A stretch of 64,000 nt of DNA from G963665085 sp963665085 (lineage in GTDB: Bacteria; Bacteroidota; Bacteroidia; Bacteroidales; JAAAOM01). The notes below the pieces were generated by a model. It did no database searches and had not been told where the DNA came from. It saw only the letters and a list, made by a program, of their open reading frames with translations. The stretch spans positions 62,001-126,000 of the forward strand of contig CAXXXS010000002.1 in the NCBI GenBank assembly GCA_963665085.2. Direction: 5' to 3'. Position numbers and translations under genes: made by a program. The stretch's first letter is position 1, and each line of letters opens with the position of its first letter. Of this stretch, positions 36,844 to 45,519 are shown piece by piece.

Positions 36844-37743
36844 TTAGTTGAAAAACCCAAGGTTTTCCAATTCAGCTTTATATTGAGCAAACTGGTCTGT
36901 TGAAAGATTGTGTGCTGGTGCACGAAGTGGGCCACAGTCAAGCCCCAGCATTTTTAGAACTGGTTTCCCGCCAACAACACCCCCGCCATACCGAATCAGA
37001 ACTTCAATGAATTCTACTGATTTGGCCTGATACATTCGCGCAGAAGCAAGGTCTCCGCTATTGAAAGCATCCATGATTTTAATATACAATGGAGCCATAT
37101 AGTTGTATGTACTTCCTATGGCAGCCTGCGCCCCAACACTCAAACCACAAAGTAATTCTTCGTCAAAACCATGCAGAATATCCCATTTCCCACTATCAGC
37201 CTCCATACACTGCATCATTTCCATCATATTTCTGTGTGTAAATTTGATACCGGCAAGATTTGGAATTACGCTTTGGGCTTTCTTCAAAAATTCAGGCATC
37301 GATAACCAAACATCTGAGACTGTTGGAATATGATAATAATAGAATGGTAGCATGGGAGCCCCAGACGCAACTTCCGCACAAAACCGAACCAAATCATCCG
37401 TATTTCCTGGCTTCAGAAAAGTTGGCCCCATACAACCTACTGCGTATGCGCCAATCTCCTGTGCGTGTTTGGCTAAATTTTTCGACTGAACATATGATGT
37501 TGTACCAACATGTACAATCACATTAAAATCAGGCTTTTGTTCTTTTAACCAGGTCTCTGCCACAACCATCCTTTCTTCAGGTGACATAAGCATCCCTTCG
37601 CCTGTTGTTCCGCAAATAAAAACTCCACCAACACCATCTCGTTTTAATCTTTCAGCATACGGAGAAATAAGCCCGATGTTGAGAGTCCCATCTTCAAACA
37701 TGGGAGTAAATGGTGCGGCAATTAATCCTTTTAGTTTTTGCAT
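36844..37743 (-). CDS. nanA: N-acetylneuraminate lyase
   Basis: A 299-residue member of the DHDPS/NAL family, an aldolase splitting Neu5Ac into N-acetylmannosamine and pyruvate. The blocks are: AAPFTPMFEDG, ICGTTGEGMLMS near 43-54 (pyruvate carboxylate site), FYYYHIPT with catalytic Y137, and LAGIKFTH with the Schiff-base lysine K167. These positions match E. coli NanA (Y137, K165) closely, and YYYHIP is the NAL rather than the DHDPS variant. It lies 114 bases after nanM and is followed by the SusC gene. This gene gives the locus its identity. Confidence 0.95.
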   Translation of the reverse strand: MQKLKGLIAAPFTPMFEDGTLNIGLISPYAERLKRDGVGGVFICGTTGEGMLMSPEERMVVAETWLKEQKPDFNVIVHVGTTSYVQSKNLAKHAQEIGAYAVGCMGPTFLKPGNTDDLVRFCAEVASGAPMLPFYYYHIPTVSDVWLSMPEFLKKAQSVIPNLAGIKFTHRNMMEMMQCMEADSGKWDILHGFDEELLCGLSVGAQAAIGSTYNYMAPLYIKIMDAFNSGDLASARMYQAKSVEFIEVLIRYGGGVVGGKPVLKMLGLDCGPLRAPAHNLSTDQFAQYKAELENLGFFN

Positions 37744-37857
37744 TATAGTTCTAATAATTTAATTATTGATGAATTATGATTTATTTCTCTTTATGAAAAC
37801 CTTGTTCACCCCATAAATCCTTTGAGAATCATTCGTAAAACCAGTTATTACTATTGC

Positions 37858-39060
37858 TTATTTTTCGATGTCTGTTTTTTCTAGTGACACCTTATAAATA
37901 TAGGGTGTACGCACACCTGGTTTTATTTCTCCACTTGTGATAAACGCTTCATTCTTATACATAACAAGATTGGTAGTAACCGGACAACTGGTTTCAAAAG
38001 TACCAATCTTTGTTAGTTGCCTGGTTACTAAATCGAACCGTAAAATGTCCCGTAAAAACCCGGGATGTTTGGTGAAATATTTCAATTTCAGATTTTGCCC
38101 CTCAGCTATTCCAGCCGCATCATTTATTTTAACTGATTCAGCTAACTGTTTTGTGATACTCTGTTCCTGTTCAACTAAAGCTTCTGGCACTCCTCCTACA
38201 AAAATTATTTGGTCTAATCCAACTGCAAATGCTGTTCCTGCCATCACTGTAAAATTAGATGAATCTGCCGCAGCAACCGGTTCCCAAGTTTTTGCAAAAG
38301 GATCGTAAACCAAGCCATCTGTAAATACGCTTATTTCTTTCGAATTACTTACATTTCTTCCACCGAAAATATATATACACATTCTCTCTCCATTTGATTG
38401 CACAACGGCAACTGTGTAAATCCTTCCTTTACCAGGAAATGAAGGGAGCGATTGCCATCCGAATTCTGAAGCCCCTGATTTCGAAAGATCAAGTTGAAAA
38501 AAGTGGTTTCCGGAATCTATTCCATCAACAGAAGATGAGCCTCCAACAACATATACTACTTCATCAATAGCAACGATTGAAGCAAAACTTAAAGGAACAG
38601 GCAAATCCGGCAAGGTTTGAAAATCCAGTTTATGCTCCATATTTTCTTTGATTATGAAAGCTTTCGAAAGGCATTTTTCGCTGTTATTTCCACCAACGCA
38701 CAGAATTCCGTTTGGAAGAGTAATTGACGCACCATAAGCGACCGGCTCTGGTAATTTATAGTCTTCATTTACCAAAAGAAGACGGTCATCTTCAATTTTA
38801 AAAACAAAAAGCTGATCGTGAAATTGTTTTATCCCTCCTTGCCACGGTTTTTTATCAGGAAAATTAGCCCCTCCTCCAACAACCAACCAATTTCCAATAA
38901 TTCCAGAAAAAGCACCGGCTACGCCTTCTGCTTTACCCCCATTTAAATCACCAGGTAATTCGCCAATAATATCTACACTGGCCTTGATCTGTAATGTATC
39001 AGCTCCTTTCGAACTGAAAGTGTGTGTAAGTATTGCCATTATTAGTATAATTCTATTCAT
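37858..39060 (-). CDS. nanM: N-acetylneuraminate epimerase-like kelch protein
   Basis: A 400-residue periplasmic protein with signal peptide (MAILTHTFSSKGA) and about six kelch blades, visible as VYVVGGSSS, MCIYIFGGRNVS, QIIFVGGV and VGGGANFPDK motifs. NanM interconverts alpha- and beta-Neu5Ac, supplying the beta anomer after sialidase release of the alpha form. The blade signature with GGGANFPD near the N-terminus is typical of the cyclically permuted mutarotase family. Its ATG overlaps the stop of the regulator gene by one base (TAATG), so translation is coupled. It is the first enzyme gene of the operon. Confidence 0.92.
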   Translation of the reverse strand: MNRIILIMAILTHTFSSKGADTLQIKASVDIIGELPGDLNGGKAEGVAGAFSGIIGNWLVVGGGANFPDKKPWQGGIKQFHDQLFVFKIEDDRLLLVNEDYKLPEPVAYGASITLPNGILCVGGNNSEKCLSKAFIIKENMEHKLDFQTLPDLPVPLSFASIVAIDEVVYVVGGSSSVDGIDSGNHFFQLDLSKSGASEFGWQSLPSFPGKGRIYTVAVVQSNGERMCIYIFGGRNVSNSKEISVFTDGLVYDPFAKTWEPVAAADSSNFTVMAGTAFAVGLDQIIFVGGVPEALVEQEQSITKQLAESVKINDAAGIAEGQNLKLKYFTKHPGFLRDILRFDLVTRQLTKIGTFETSCPVTTNLVMYKNEAFITSGEIKPGVRTPYIYKVSLEKTDIEK

Positions 39061-39773
39061 TATATTTCTTTTTCCCTGTAGATAAACTCAATATAGGGTT
39101 GAAGGTGTACACGAATTGCATTTCGATACCCTTCCATGTCCCGGTTTTTTATAAATGAATACAAATGCTGATGGGTCACGATTTTACCTTCACTTACTAA
39201 ACGCTGATTTACTGGCTCAAAATAACTTTCGTAGTTAACTTTTGCAAAATGAAACACAGGATGAATTATTTTTTGAAATTCTACAAGAAATTGATTTCCT
39301 GAAATCTCATAAATTTTTTTATGAAACGTTGTTTCCTGTTCTACTGTCAAACTGTATTTCATTGCTTCCTGAGAACGGACAATATCTTCCAACTCGCGAA
39401 TTTTAAGATCATCCAAATTTTTAAACAAAAAATCGGTTAAGCCAATTTCAAGGGCAACCCGCATACCCATCATATCAACAATCGCCTTTTCGCTTAATAA
39501 ATAGGGTTCTATAACTTTTTCAAAACCAGAAAGTAGTGATGGCTCCTGGATAACAATCCCTTTGCGAGTTCTGGATTGCACAATTCCCAGCATCCGTAAG
39601 CGACTTAATGCTTCACGTAGAACATTGCGACTAATGCCCAATTCGCTTGATAAATCCATTTCGTTTGGCAGCGAGTCTCCTGGTACTAATTTTTTTTCTT
39701 TGATATAATCGAGAATTGATACCTCAACCTTATCAACAAGGGTTATAGTTTTATTGTCAATTTTAAAACTCAT
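39060..39773 (-). CDS. FadR-type GntR-family regulator of the sialic-acid operon (NanR-like)
   Basis: A 237-residue regulator with an N-terminal winged helix (PNEMDLSSELGISRNVLREA, residues about 36-55, then SRTRKGIVI) and a C-terminal all-helical FCD domain (residues 90-230; metal-ligand-like EQETTFHKKI, THQHLY and IRVHLQPYIEFI). FadR-type regulators of this kind respond to organic acids or sugars. It heads the operon and is translationally coupled to nanM. A 17-bp palindrome overlapping its promoter (39798-39814) fits the FadR-family consensus TNGTNNNACNA, so it probably represses its own operon and is released by a sialic-acid intermediate. Confidence 0.92.
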   Translation of the reverse strand: MSFKIDNKTITLVDKVEVSILDYIKEKKLVPGDSLPNEMDLSSELGISRNVLREALSRLRMLGIVQSRTRKGIVIQEPSLLSGFEKVIEPYLLSEKAIVDMMGMRVALEIGLTDFLFKNLDDLKIRELEDIVRSQEAMKYSLTVEQETTFHKKIYEISGNQFLVEFQKIIHPVFHFAKVNYESYFEPVNQRLVSEGKIVTHQHLYSFIKNRDMEGYRNAIRVHLQPYIEFIYREKEI

Positions 39774-39786
39774 TTTATTGGATAAT

Positions 39787-39799
39787 TAGTATTATACTA
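39787..39799. promoter_or_regulatory. Perfect palindrome downstream of the sialic-acid promoter
   Basis: TAGTAT-T-ATACTA, 13 bp with perfect arms, between the promoter and the regulator start. It touches the FadR-type palindrome at 39798 and may be a second protein-binding site or an accessory half of the same operator region. Confidence 0.45.
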
Positions 39800-39814
39800 T
39801 TTGTCCTACAAATA
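39798..39814. promoter_or_regulatory. Candidate FadR-family operator
   Basis: TATTTGTCCTACAAATA has 7-bp perfect arms around CCT and contains TTGTCCTACAA, an exact fit to the FadR-subfamily consensus TNGTNNNACNA. It overlaps the -7 box of the minus-strand promoter, the position expected for a repressor. Confidence 0.65.
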
Positions 39815-39838
39815 TAAATATATTTATTTTACACACAA
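39809..39838 (-). promoter_or_regulatory. Promoter of the sialic-acid operon
   Basis: On the minus strand, TATATTTG (39809-39816) fits the -7 consensus TAnnTTTG, and TTG at 39836-39838 lies 19 bases upstream, the usual Bacteroidota spacing for the -33 element. The predicted transcript starts about 30 bases before the regulator ATG. Confidence 0.6.
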
Positions 39839-40066
39839 GAAATATTTAAAGAATCGTTTAAAAAATTTCTAACAAAAACAGACCGAGACCTATAACCAAA
39901 TAACTTCCTCAAAATAATTACGCTAAAGTTTATCTTGGAGACAATAAAGTTATTTAGCCCAACAGAAAAGAAAAAGTATAAAGGTTTTCAAGAAAAAAGA
40001 GAATAAAAGAAAAGCAATTTTAAAATTCAAACTATATTTTTTCTATGTAGAATGGGAATTAATGTA

Positions 40067-40074
40067 TAGTTTTG
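40067..40074 (+). promoter_or_regulatory. Candidate -7 box upstream of thrS
   Basis: TAGTTTTG fits TAnnTTTG and lies 30 bases before the thrS ATG, giving a leader of about 20 bases. A matching -33 TTG was not seen. No T-box leader is present. Confidence 0.4.
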
Positions 40075-40103
40075 CGCTAATTTTCGAAAAAAGACATAAA
40101 TAA

Positions 40104-42041
40104 ATGATAAATATTACATTACCGGATAATAGTGTAAAAGAATTCTCTGAAAATGTTTCCGGGATTGAAATAGCGAATAGTATCAGTCCCCGATTAGCTA
40201 AAGAAGTATTTTCGATAAGTGTAGATGGCGAAGTTTGGGATCTAACCCGTAAAATTGACCATGATGCAGCAATCAAACTTCATAAATTTGATGATGTTGA
40301 AGGTAAACATGCATTCTGGCATTCTTCTGCACACCTTATGGCAGAAGCATTAGAATCACTTTATCCAGGAACAAAGTTTGGTATTGGTCCTAGCATTGAA
40401 AACGGATTCTATTATGATGTAGATCCGGGTGAAGGCAAGGTTATTTCTGATGCTGATTTACCAAAGATTGAAGCTAAGATGCTTGAACTTGCCCGACAAA
40501 AAAATGAATATACAAGAAAAAATATAAGTAAAAAAGAAGCGTTAGACTACTTTTCAAAAAAAGGCGACGAATATAAATTAGAGCTTATAAATGAATTGGA
40601 GGATGGTACAATAACGTTATACAGTCAGGGTAATTTTACTGACTTATGTCGTGGACCACACCTTCCAAATACAGAAAACATTAAAGCAATTAAATTATTA
40701 TCTGTTGCTGGAGCTTACTGGAGAGGTGATGAGAAACGCAAACAACTTACAAGAATTTATGGTATCACTTTCCCTAAGCAAAAAATGCTTACGGAATATC
40801 TAGAGATGCTTGAAAAAGCAAAAGAAAGAGACCATCGTAAAGTAGGTAAAGAACTTGAGCTCTTTACTTTCTCTCAAAGTGTTGGCCAAGGATTACCTCT
40901 CTGGTTACCAAAAGGAGCCCAGTTAAGAGAAAGACTAGAAAATTTCTTAAGAAAAGTTCAGAAAAAATATGGTTACGACCAGGTAATTACCCCACATATT
41001 GGACAGAAAGAATTGTATGTTACTTCCGGCCACTATGCAAAATATGGACAAGATTCATTTCAGCCGATTAATACCCCGGCAGAGGGAGAAGAATTCTTAT
41101 TAAAACCAATGAACTGTCCTCATCACTGTGAAATTTTCAAGTACAAACCCAGATCATACAAAGATCTTCCTATTAGGATGGCTGAATTTGGAACTGTTTA
41201 CAGGTATGAGCAAAGCGGTGAGCTACATGGTTTAACAAGGGTTAGAGGATTCACTCAGGATGATGCACATATTTTCTGTACATCTGATCAGCTTAAAGAT
41301 GAATTTCTGAAAGTAATTGATATTATACTATATATTTTTAAGGTATTGGACTTTAATGATTTCACCGCTCAAATCTCATTAAGGGATAAAGAAAACAAAG
41401 AAAAATATATTGGTTCTGACGAGAACTGGGAAAAAGCAGAACGGGCAATTATTGAAGCATCTGCCGAAAAAGGTCTCCAAACCGTTGTAGAATATGGAGA
41501 AGCTGCATTCTATGGACCAAAACTTGATTTTATGGTAAAAGATGCAATTGGCAGAAAATGGCAGTTAGGAACAATACAGGTAGATTACAACCTACCAGAA
41601 CGTTTTGAACTTGAATACATCGGAAGCGATGATCAAAAACATAGACCAGTAATGATTCACCGTGCTCCGTTTGGATCGATGGAACGTTTTGTTGCTGTTT
41701 TAATAGAACATACTGCAGGGAAATTCCCGTTGTGGCTAACACCAGAGCAGGTTGTAATATTACCTATCAGTGAAAAATACAATGAATATGCAGAAAAACT
41801 TTTGAATGTTTTAAATAATTCCGATATTCGCACGCTGGTTGATGACCGGAATGAAAAAATAGGAAAGAAAATTCGTGATAACGAATTAAAAAGAATTCCG
41901 TATTTACTAATTATCGGCGAGAATGAGATGAAAGAAAATACAGTTTCAGTTCGTCGTCAAGGAGAAGGAGATAAAGGGATTATGCCTATTGAAGCATTCA
42001 GTGAATTAATCAATAACGAAATTGAGAGACAATTAAAATAG
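40104..42041 (+). CDS. thrS: Threonine-tRNA ligase
   Basis: A 645-residue ThrRS of normal length. It has the N-terminal TGS domain (residues 1-60), the editing domain with HSSAHLMAEAL near 73-83 and the late GPHLPNT, and the class II core: motif 2 region TVYRYEQSGELHGLTRVRGF, zinc ligand C338 in MNCPHHCE, and motif 3 HRAPFGSMERFVAVLIEH. The anticodon-binding domain closes the protein. It charges tRNA-Thr. It heads the classic thrS-infC-rpmI-rplT cluster with 25 bases to the infC start codon. Confidence 0.98.
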   Translation: MINITLPDNSVKEFSENVSGIEIANSISPRLAKEVFSISVDGEVWDLTRKIDHDAAIKLHKFDDVEGKHAFWHSSAHLMAEALESLYPGTKFGIGPSIENGFYYDVDPGEGKVISDADLPKIEAKMLELARQKNEYTRKNISKKEALDYFSKKGDEYKLELINELEDGTITLYSQGNFTDLCRGPHLPNTENIKAIKLLSVAGAYWRGDEKRKQLTRIYGITFPKQKMLTEYLEMLEKAKERDHRKVGKELELFTFSQSVGQGLPLWLPKGAQLRERLENFLRKVQKKYGYDQVITPHIGQKELYVTSGHYAKYGQDSFQPINTPAEGEEFLLKPMNCPHHCEIFKYKPRSYKDLPIRMAEFGTVYRYEQSGELHGLTRVRGFTQDDAHIFCTSDQLKDEFLKVIDIILYIFKVLDFNDFTAQISLRDKENKEKYIGSDENWEKAERAIIEASAEKGLQTVVEYGEAAFYGPKLDFMVKDAIGRKWQLGTIQVDYNLPERFELEYIGSDDQKHRPVMIHRAPFGSMERFVAVLIEHTAGKFPLWLTPEQVVILPISEKYNEYAEKLLNVLNNSDIRTLVDDRNEKIGKKIRDNELKRIPYLLIIGENEMKENTVSVRRQGEGDKGIMPIEAFSELINNEIERQLK

Positions 42042-42053
42042 TATTAATTAAAT

Positions 42054-42059
42054 AGGAGG
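42054..42059 (+). promoter_or_regulatory. infC: Strong Shine-Dalgarno for infC
   Basis: AGGAGG, seven bases before the ATA codon at 42067. Strong Shine-Dalgarnos are rare in this phylum, so it decides the unusual infC start. Confidence 0.75.
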
Positions 42060-42066
42060 ATTAGCC

Positions 42067-42636
42067 ATAGCGGGACCAAGACCAAGTGGGAACAGACGTT
42101 TTGACAGACGCCCACAAAATGAACCTCAACACAAGATTAACAACAGAATTAGAGCGAAAGCTGTTAGACTTGTTGGAGATAACGTAGAGCCAGGTATTGT
42201 TTCAATTGATGAAGCTTTAAAAATGGCCGATGAGTTTGAACTTGATTTAGTTGAGATTTCACCAAATGCAGACCCTCCAGTCTGTAAAATTATTGATTAT
42301 CAAAAGTTTCTTTACCAACAAAAGAAGAAACAAAAAGAAATCAAGGCAAAGGCAACAAAGATTATTGTTAAAGAAATAAGATTTGGGCCTAATACAGACG
42401 ATCATGATTATAACTTTAAATTAAAACATGCTGAAAAATTCATCGAAGATGGATCAAAAGTAAAAGCATTTGTATTTTTTAAAGGGCGATCAATCATTTA
42501 CAAAGAGCAAGGAGAAATATTATTATTACGCTTGGCTCAGGATTTAGAAGAGACAGCAAAGGTAGAACAAATGCCTAAACTTGAAGGGAAAAGGATGATT
42601 ATGTTTCTTGCCCCTAAAACAATGAAAAAGAAATAG
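42067..42636 (+). CDS. infC: Translation initiation factor IF-3, starting at an AUA codon
   Basis: A 189-residue IF3 from ATA 42067. The region before the first in-frame ATG (42223) encodes the real N-domain: HKINNRIRAKAVRLVGDNVE and PGIVSIDEALKMADE, conserved in IF3. No ATG, GTG or TTG exists between the in-frame stop at 42049-42051 and this region; ATA 42067 is seven bases after AGGAGG. Non-AUG infC starts (AUU, AUC or AUA) let IF3 repress its own translation in other bacteria. The C-domain shows IRFGPNTDDHDYNFKLKHAE and FVFFKGRSII. It is followed by rpmI in 34 bases. Confidence 0.93.
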   Translation: MAGPRPSGNRRFDRRPQNEPQHKINNRIRAKAVRLVGDNVEPGIVSIDEALKMADEFELDLVEISPNADPPVCKIIDYQKFLYQQKKKQKEIKAKATKIIVKEIRFGPNTDDHDYNFKLKHAEKFIEDGSKVKAFVFFKGRSIIYKEQGEILLLRLAQDLEETAKVEQMPKLEGKRMIMFLAPKTMKKK

Positions 42637-42670
42637 TTTAATATTTAAATATAAATTAGATTTTAGCAGT

Positions 42671-42868
42671 ATGCCAAAGATGAAAACAAATGCCGGAGCT
42701 AAAAAAAGATTTACTCTTACCGGCACAGGTAAAATTAAAAGAAAGCATGCTTATAAAAGTCACATTTTAACTAAAAAGTCAAAAAAGAGAAAAAGAAATT
42801 TGACTTATTTCGGTCAGGTTGACAAAACCGACGAATCAAATGCGAAGCTTTTATTAGCAATGAAGTAA
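42671..42868 (+). CDS. rpmI: 50S ribosomal protein L35
   Basis: A 65-residue, strongly basic protein with the L35 start MPKMKTNAGAKKRF and KRKHAYKSHILTKKS. It is part of the large ribosomal subunit. The position between infC and rplT is the universal order. Confidence 0.97.
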   Translation: MPKMKTNAGAKKRFTLTGTGKIKRKHAYKSHILTKKSKKRKRNLTYFGQVDKTDESNAKLLLAMK

Positions 42869-42944
42869 AATTTTTAGTAATTAACCTGAGTGATAGCTTT
42901 AAAGATTCTGTAAAGGAGCGCTTACACTCAAAAAAAGAAGAAAA

Positions 42945-43289
42945 ATGCCAAGGTCAGTAAATGCAGTAGCCGCAAGGGCTAGAAGAAAAAAGTTATTGAA
43001 GGAGACCAGAGGAAGCTTTGGTCGAAGGAAAAATGTTTGGACGGTAGCGAAAAACTCTTATGAAAAAGGTTTACAGTACGCTTATCGCGATCGTAAAACC
43101 AAAAAGAGAAATTTTAGAGCATTGTGGATTCAAAGAATCAATGCAGGTGTAAGACAATATGATATGTCTTATTCTGAGTTTATGGGTAAAATCCATGCAA
43201 AAGGAATTGATCTTAACCGTAAAGTTCTTGCTGATTTAGCAATGAATAATCCACAAGCATTTGAGGAAATCGTTAATCAAGTAAAATAG
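42945..43289 (+). CDS. rplT: 50S ribosomal protein L20
   Basis: A 114-residue basic protein with the L20 blocks MPRSVNAVAARARRKK, ETRGSFGRRKNVWTVAKN-like region near residues 20-36, and LWIQRINAGVRQYDMSYSEF. It binds 23S rRNA early in 50S assembly and in some bacteria represses its own operon. A strong terminator follows 20 bases later. Confidence 0.97.
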   Translation: MPRSVNAVAARARRKKLLKETRGSFGRRKNVWTVAKNSYEKGLQYAYRDRKTKKRNFRALWIQRINAGVRQYDMSYSEFMGKIHAKGIDLNRKVLADLAMNNPQAFEEIVNQVK

Positions 43290-43309
43290 ATTTTCTAAAA
43301 AATACTTCC

Positions 43310-43344
43310 GAAACCTTCTACGTTGTAGGAGGTTTCTTTTTTTT
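43310..43344 (+). terminator. Rho-independent terminator after rplT
   Basis: GAAACCTTCTAC / GTAGGAGGTTTC, 12-bp stem with one G-T pair and a 3-base loop, followed by eight Ts. It ends the thrS-infC-rpmI-rplT transcript before dapB. Confidence 0.9.
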
Positions 43345-43366
43345 ATACAATCTCAATACGACGAAA

Positions 43367-44083
43367 ATGAACATAGCACTTCTCGGATATGGTAAAATGG
43401 GCAAAGAAATTGAAAAAATAGCCCTTGACAGAGGAAATAAAATATTATTAAAAATTGATGTAAACAACGCCAGCGATTTTAATGCCGATAATTTAAAAAA
43501 TATTGATGTTGCAATTGATTTCTCTATACCGACATCAGCTTATGATAACATTTTAAAATGTTTTGAGAACAATGTCCCTGTTGTTTGCGGAACGACAGGA
43601 TGGATAGATAGAAAAAAAGAAATAGAAAAAATTTGTTCTGAAAAGAATCAAACATTCTTCTGGGCTTCAAATTTTAGTTTAGGTGTAAATATCTTTTTTA
43701 AGTTAAACAAATACCTGGCTAATGTAATGAGTTGTTTCAATCAATATGATGTAAAAATTGATGAAACGCATCATACTGCTAAGTTGGATACTCCAAGCGG
43801 AACAGCTATTACTCTGGCTGAAGGTATATTAGAAAAAATTGATAATAAGAAAAATTGGGAACTAGAATCAAAAAAAGAAGGTACGTTAAACATAATAGCT
43901 CACCGAATAGAAAATGTTCCCGGAATACATGAAATCACCTACGAATCAGAAGAGGATTATATTTCTATAAAACATGATGCAAAGAGTAGAAGAGGATTTG
44001 CTTTAGGAGCTGTTATTGCTGCCGAATTTATTTATAACAAAAAAGGTATATTTACGATGGACGATATTCTAAACATCGAATAA
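43367..44083 (+). CDS. dapB: 4-hydroxy-tetrahydrodipicolinate reductase
   Basis: A 238-residue NAD(P)H-dependent reductase of the diaminopimelate/lysine pathway. It starts with the Rossmann motif MNIALLGYGKMGKEIE and shows VVCGTTGW near 85, FWASNFSLGVN, and the catalytic block DETHHTAKLDTPSGTA with the H-H pair and lysine. The end is typical (RRGFALGAVIAAEFI). The start lies 23 bases after the rplT terminator T-run, so it must have its own promoter or depend on read-through. It ends five bases before the first signal peptidase gene. Confidence 0.96.
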   Translation: MNIALLGYGKMGKEIEKIALDRGNKILLKIDVNNASDFNADNLKNIDVAIDFSIPTSAYDNILKCFENNVPVVCGTTGWIDRKKEIEKICSEKNQTFFWASNFSLGVNIFFKLNKYLANVMSCFNQYDVKIDETHHTAKLDTPSGTAITLAEGILEKIDNKKNWELESKKEGTLNIIAHRIENVPGIHEITYESEEDYISIKHDAKSRRGFALGAVIAAEFIYNKKGIFTMDDILNIE

Positions 44084-44088
44084 AACGA

Positions 44089-45417
44089 ATGGAAAAAGCG
44101 CTTGATAAGCGATTCTTAAAATTCCTGATAGCTTTGGCAATCACAAATATTGGAATTGCCTGGCTTGAAATAAAATGGCTATACCTCTTAAATCTCCCAA
44201 TTATCGATCTCTTTTTCTTTAATTTTATAATTAAAAGAGTAAGAGGAAGAAAAAACCTATTTCTCGAATGGCTTGAAGTTATTTTTGTGGCCATGTTTGG
44301 CGCTTTAATATTAAGGACATTCTTTATTGAGGCTTATACAATCCCCTCCCCTTCTATGCAAAATACCCTGCTAACTGGTGATTACCTTTTTGTAAGCAAG
44401 ATTCATTATGGTCCCAAAATGCCTGTAACACCTGTTTCAATGCCTTTTGCTCATCATACTCTCCCTTTTATAAATAAAAAAGCATATTATGATAAAATTC
44501 AACTCGCCTATAAAAGACTTAAGGGTTTTTCTTCTGTAAAAAGAGGCGATATTATCGTCTTTCATTATCCTGAAGGGGACACGATCTCATCCATCTATCA
44601 ATCAGAAGCAAGTTATTACCAATTATGCCGTTTGTTTGGAGAATCTGAAGTACGGGAAAATGTTGAAGAATTTGGTACACTCATATACAGACCTGTAGAC
44701 AAACGCGAAAATTTTATAAAAAGAGTCGTCGGTTTACCGGGTGACACGATCCTCATAAAAAATAGTTTAGTTGAAATAAATGGAAAAGAGGAACAATCTA
44801 ATCCTAATCTTCAATATAATTATTTAATAAAAACAAGTGAAAATGAATTACCTCACAGGCTATTGGATTCTATGAATATTCCAGAGGTTTACAGACAATA
44901 CCACGATGATATTAAAGCTTTTAAAATACCATTAACAAACAGTAGCTATTATACTATAAAAGAATTAGACGATGTTAAAGGTATTAGAAAAGAAGAATAT
45001 AAGGATGCCGCTTTTTCCAACGCAATTATCTTTCCGTATATTCCAAGTTACCCATGGACCGTTGATTATTTTGGACCATTATATATACCTAAGAAAGATG
45101 ATACAATTGAATTAAATCTTTGGAACCTTCCTCTTTTCAAAAGAATAATTGAAGCATACGAAGGGAACAAGATTGTAATAAACGGCAATCACATTTTTAT
45201 TAACGGGGAGTTAACAAAAATATACACATTTAAGATGAATTACTATTTTGTTATGGGAGACAACAGGCATAATTCAGCAGACTCACGCTATTGGGGATTT
45301 GTTCCTGAAGATCATATCGTAGGGAAAGCCCTCTTTATTTGGCTTTCGTTAAATAAAGAAAAAGAGGAATTAAAAGAAAAAATAAGGTGGGACCGGTTTT
45401 TTAAGAAAATTAAATAG
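44089..45417 (+). CDS. lepB: Signal peptidase I, copy 1
   Basis: A 442-residue membrane protease. Three hydrophobic segments lie near residues 9-47 and 62-80; the catalytic Ser89 is in YTIPSPSMQNTLL, and the catalytic Lys in FIKRVVGLPGD. The C-terminal box is MGDNRHNSADSRYWGF. It cleaves signal peptides of exported proteins at the outer face of the inner membrane. The long insertion of about 100 residues between the Lys box and the final box is common in this phylum. It is the most divergent of three tandem copies (IPSPSM versus IPSGSM/IPTGSM) and is five bases from dapB. Confidence 0.95.
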   Translation: MEKALDKRFLKFLIALAITNIGIAWLEIKWLYLLNLPIIDLFFFNFIIKRVRGRKNLFLEWLEVIFVAMFGALILRTFFIEAYTIPSPSMQNTLLTGDYLFVSKIHYGPKMPVTPVSMPFAHHTLPFINKKAYYDKIQLAYKRLKGFSSVKRGDIIVFHYPEGDTISSIYQSEASYYQLCRLFGESEVRENVEEFGTLIYRPVDKRENFIKRVVGLPGDTILIKNSLVEINGKEEQSNPNLQYNYLIKTSENELPHRLLDSMNIPEVYRQYHDDIKAFKIPLTNSSYYTIKELDDVKGIRKEEYKDAAFSNAIIFPYIPSYPWTVDYFGPLYIPKKDDTIELNLWNLPLFKRIIEAYEGNKIVINGNHIFINGELTKIYTFKMNYYFVMGDNRHNSADSRYWGFVPEDHIVGKALFIWLSLNKEKEELKEKIRWDRFFKKIK

Positions 45418-45519
45418 GATTAAATGAATCCTTTTGTTGTTAATTCCAGTTTTTTTTGAAATTTTTGTGCCCTTTAATCGTCTAACAAGAAATTTTTATT
45501 TTATAGAAACATTTTTTTA

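Noticed and set aside
37904..37917. GGTGTACGCACACC palindrome, similar to the LacI operator arms
   Set aside because: It lies inside the nanM coding region and encodes part of PGVRTPYIYK; the arms differ (GGTGT instead of ATGTGT), so I take it as chance.
40043..40103. T-box or attenuator in front of thrS
   Set aside because: The leader is only about 20 bases after the predicted start and contains no specifier loop or T-box motif.
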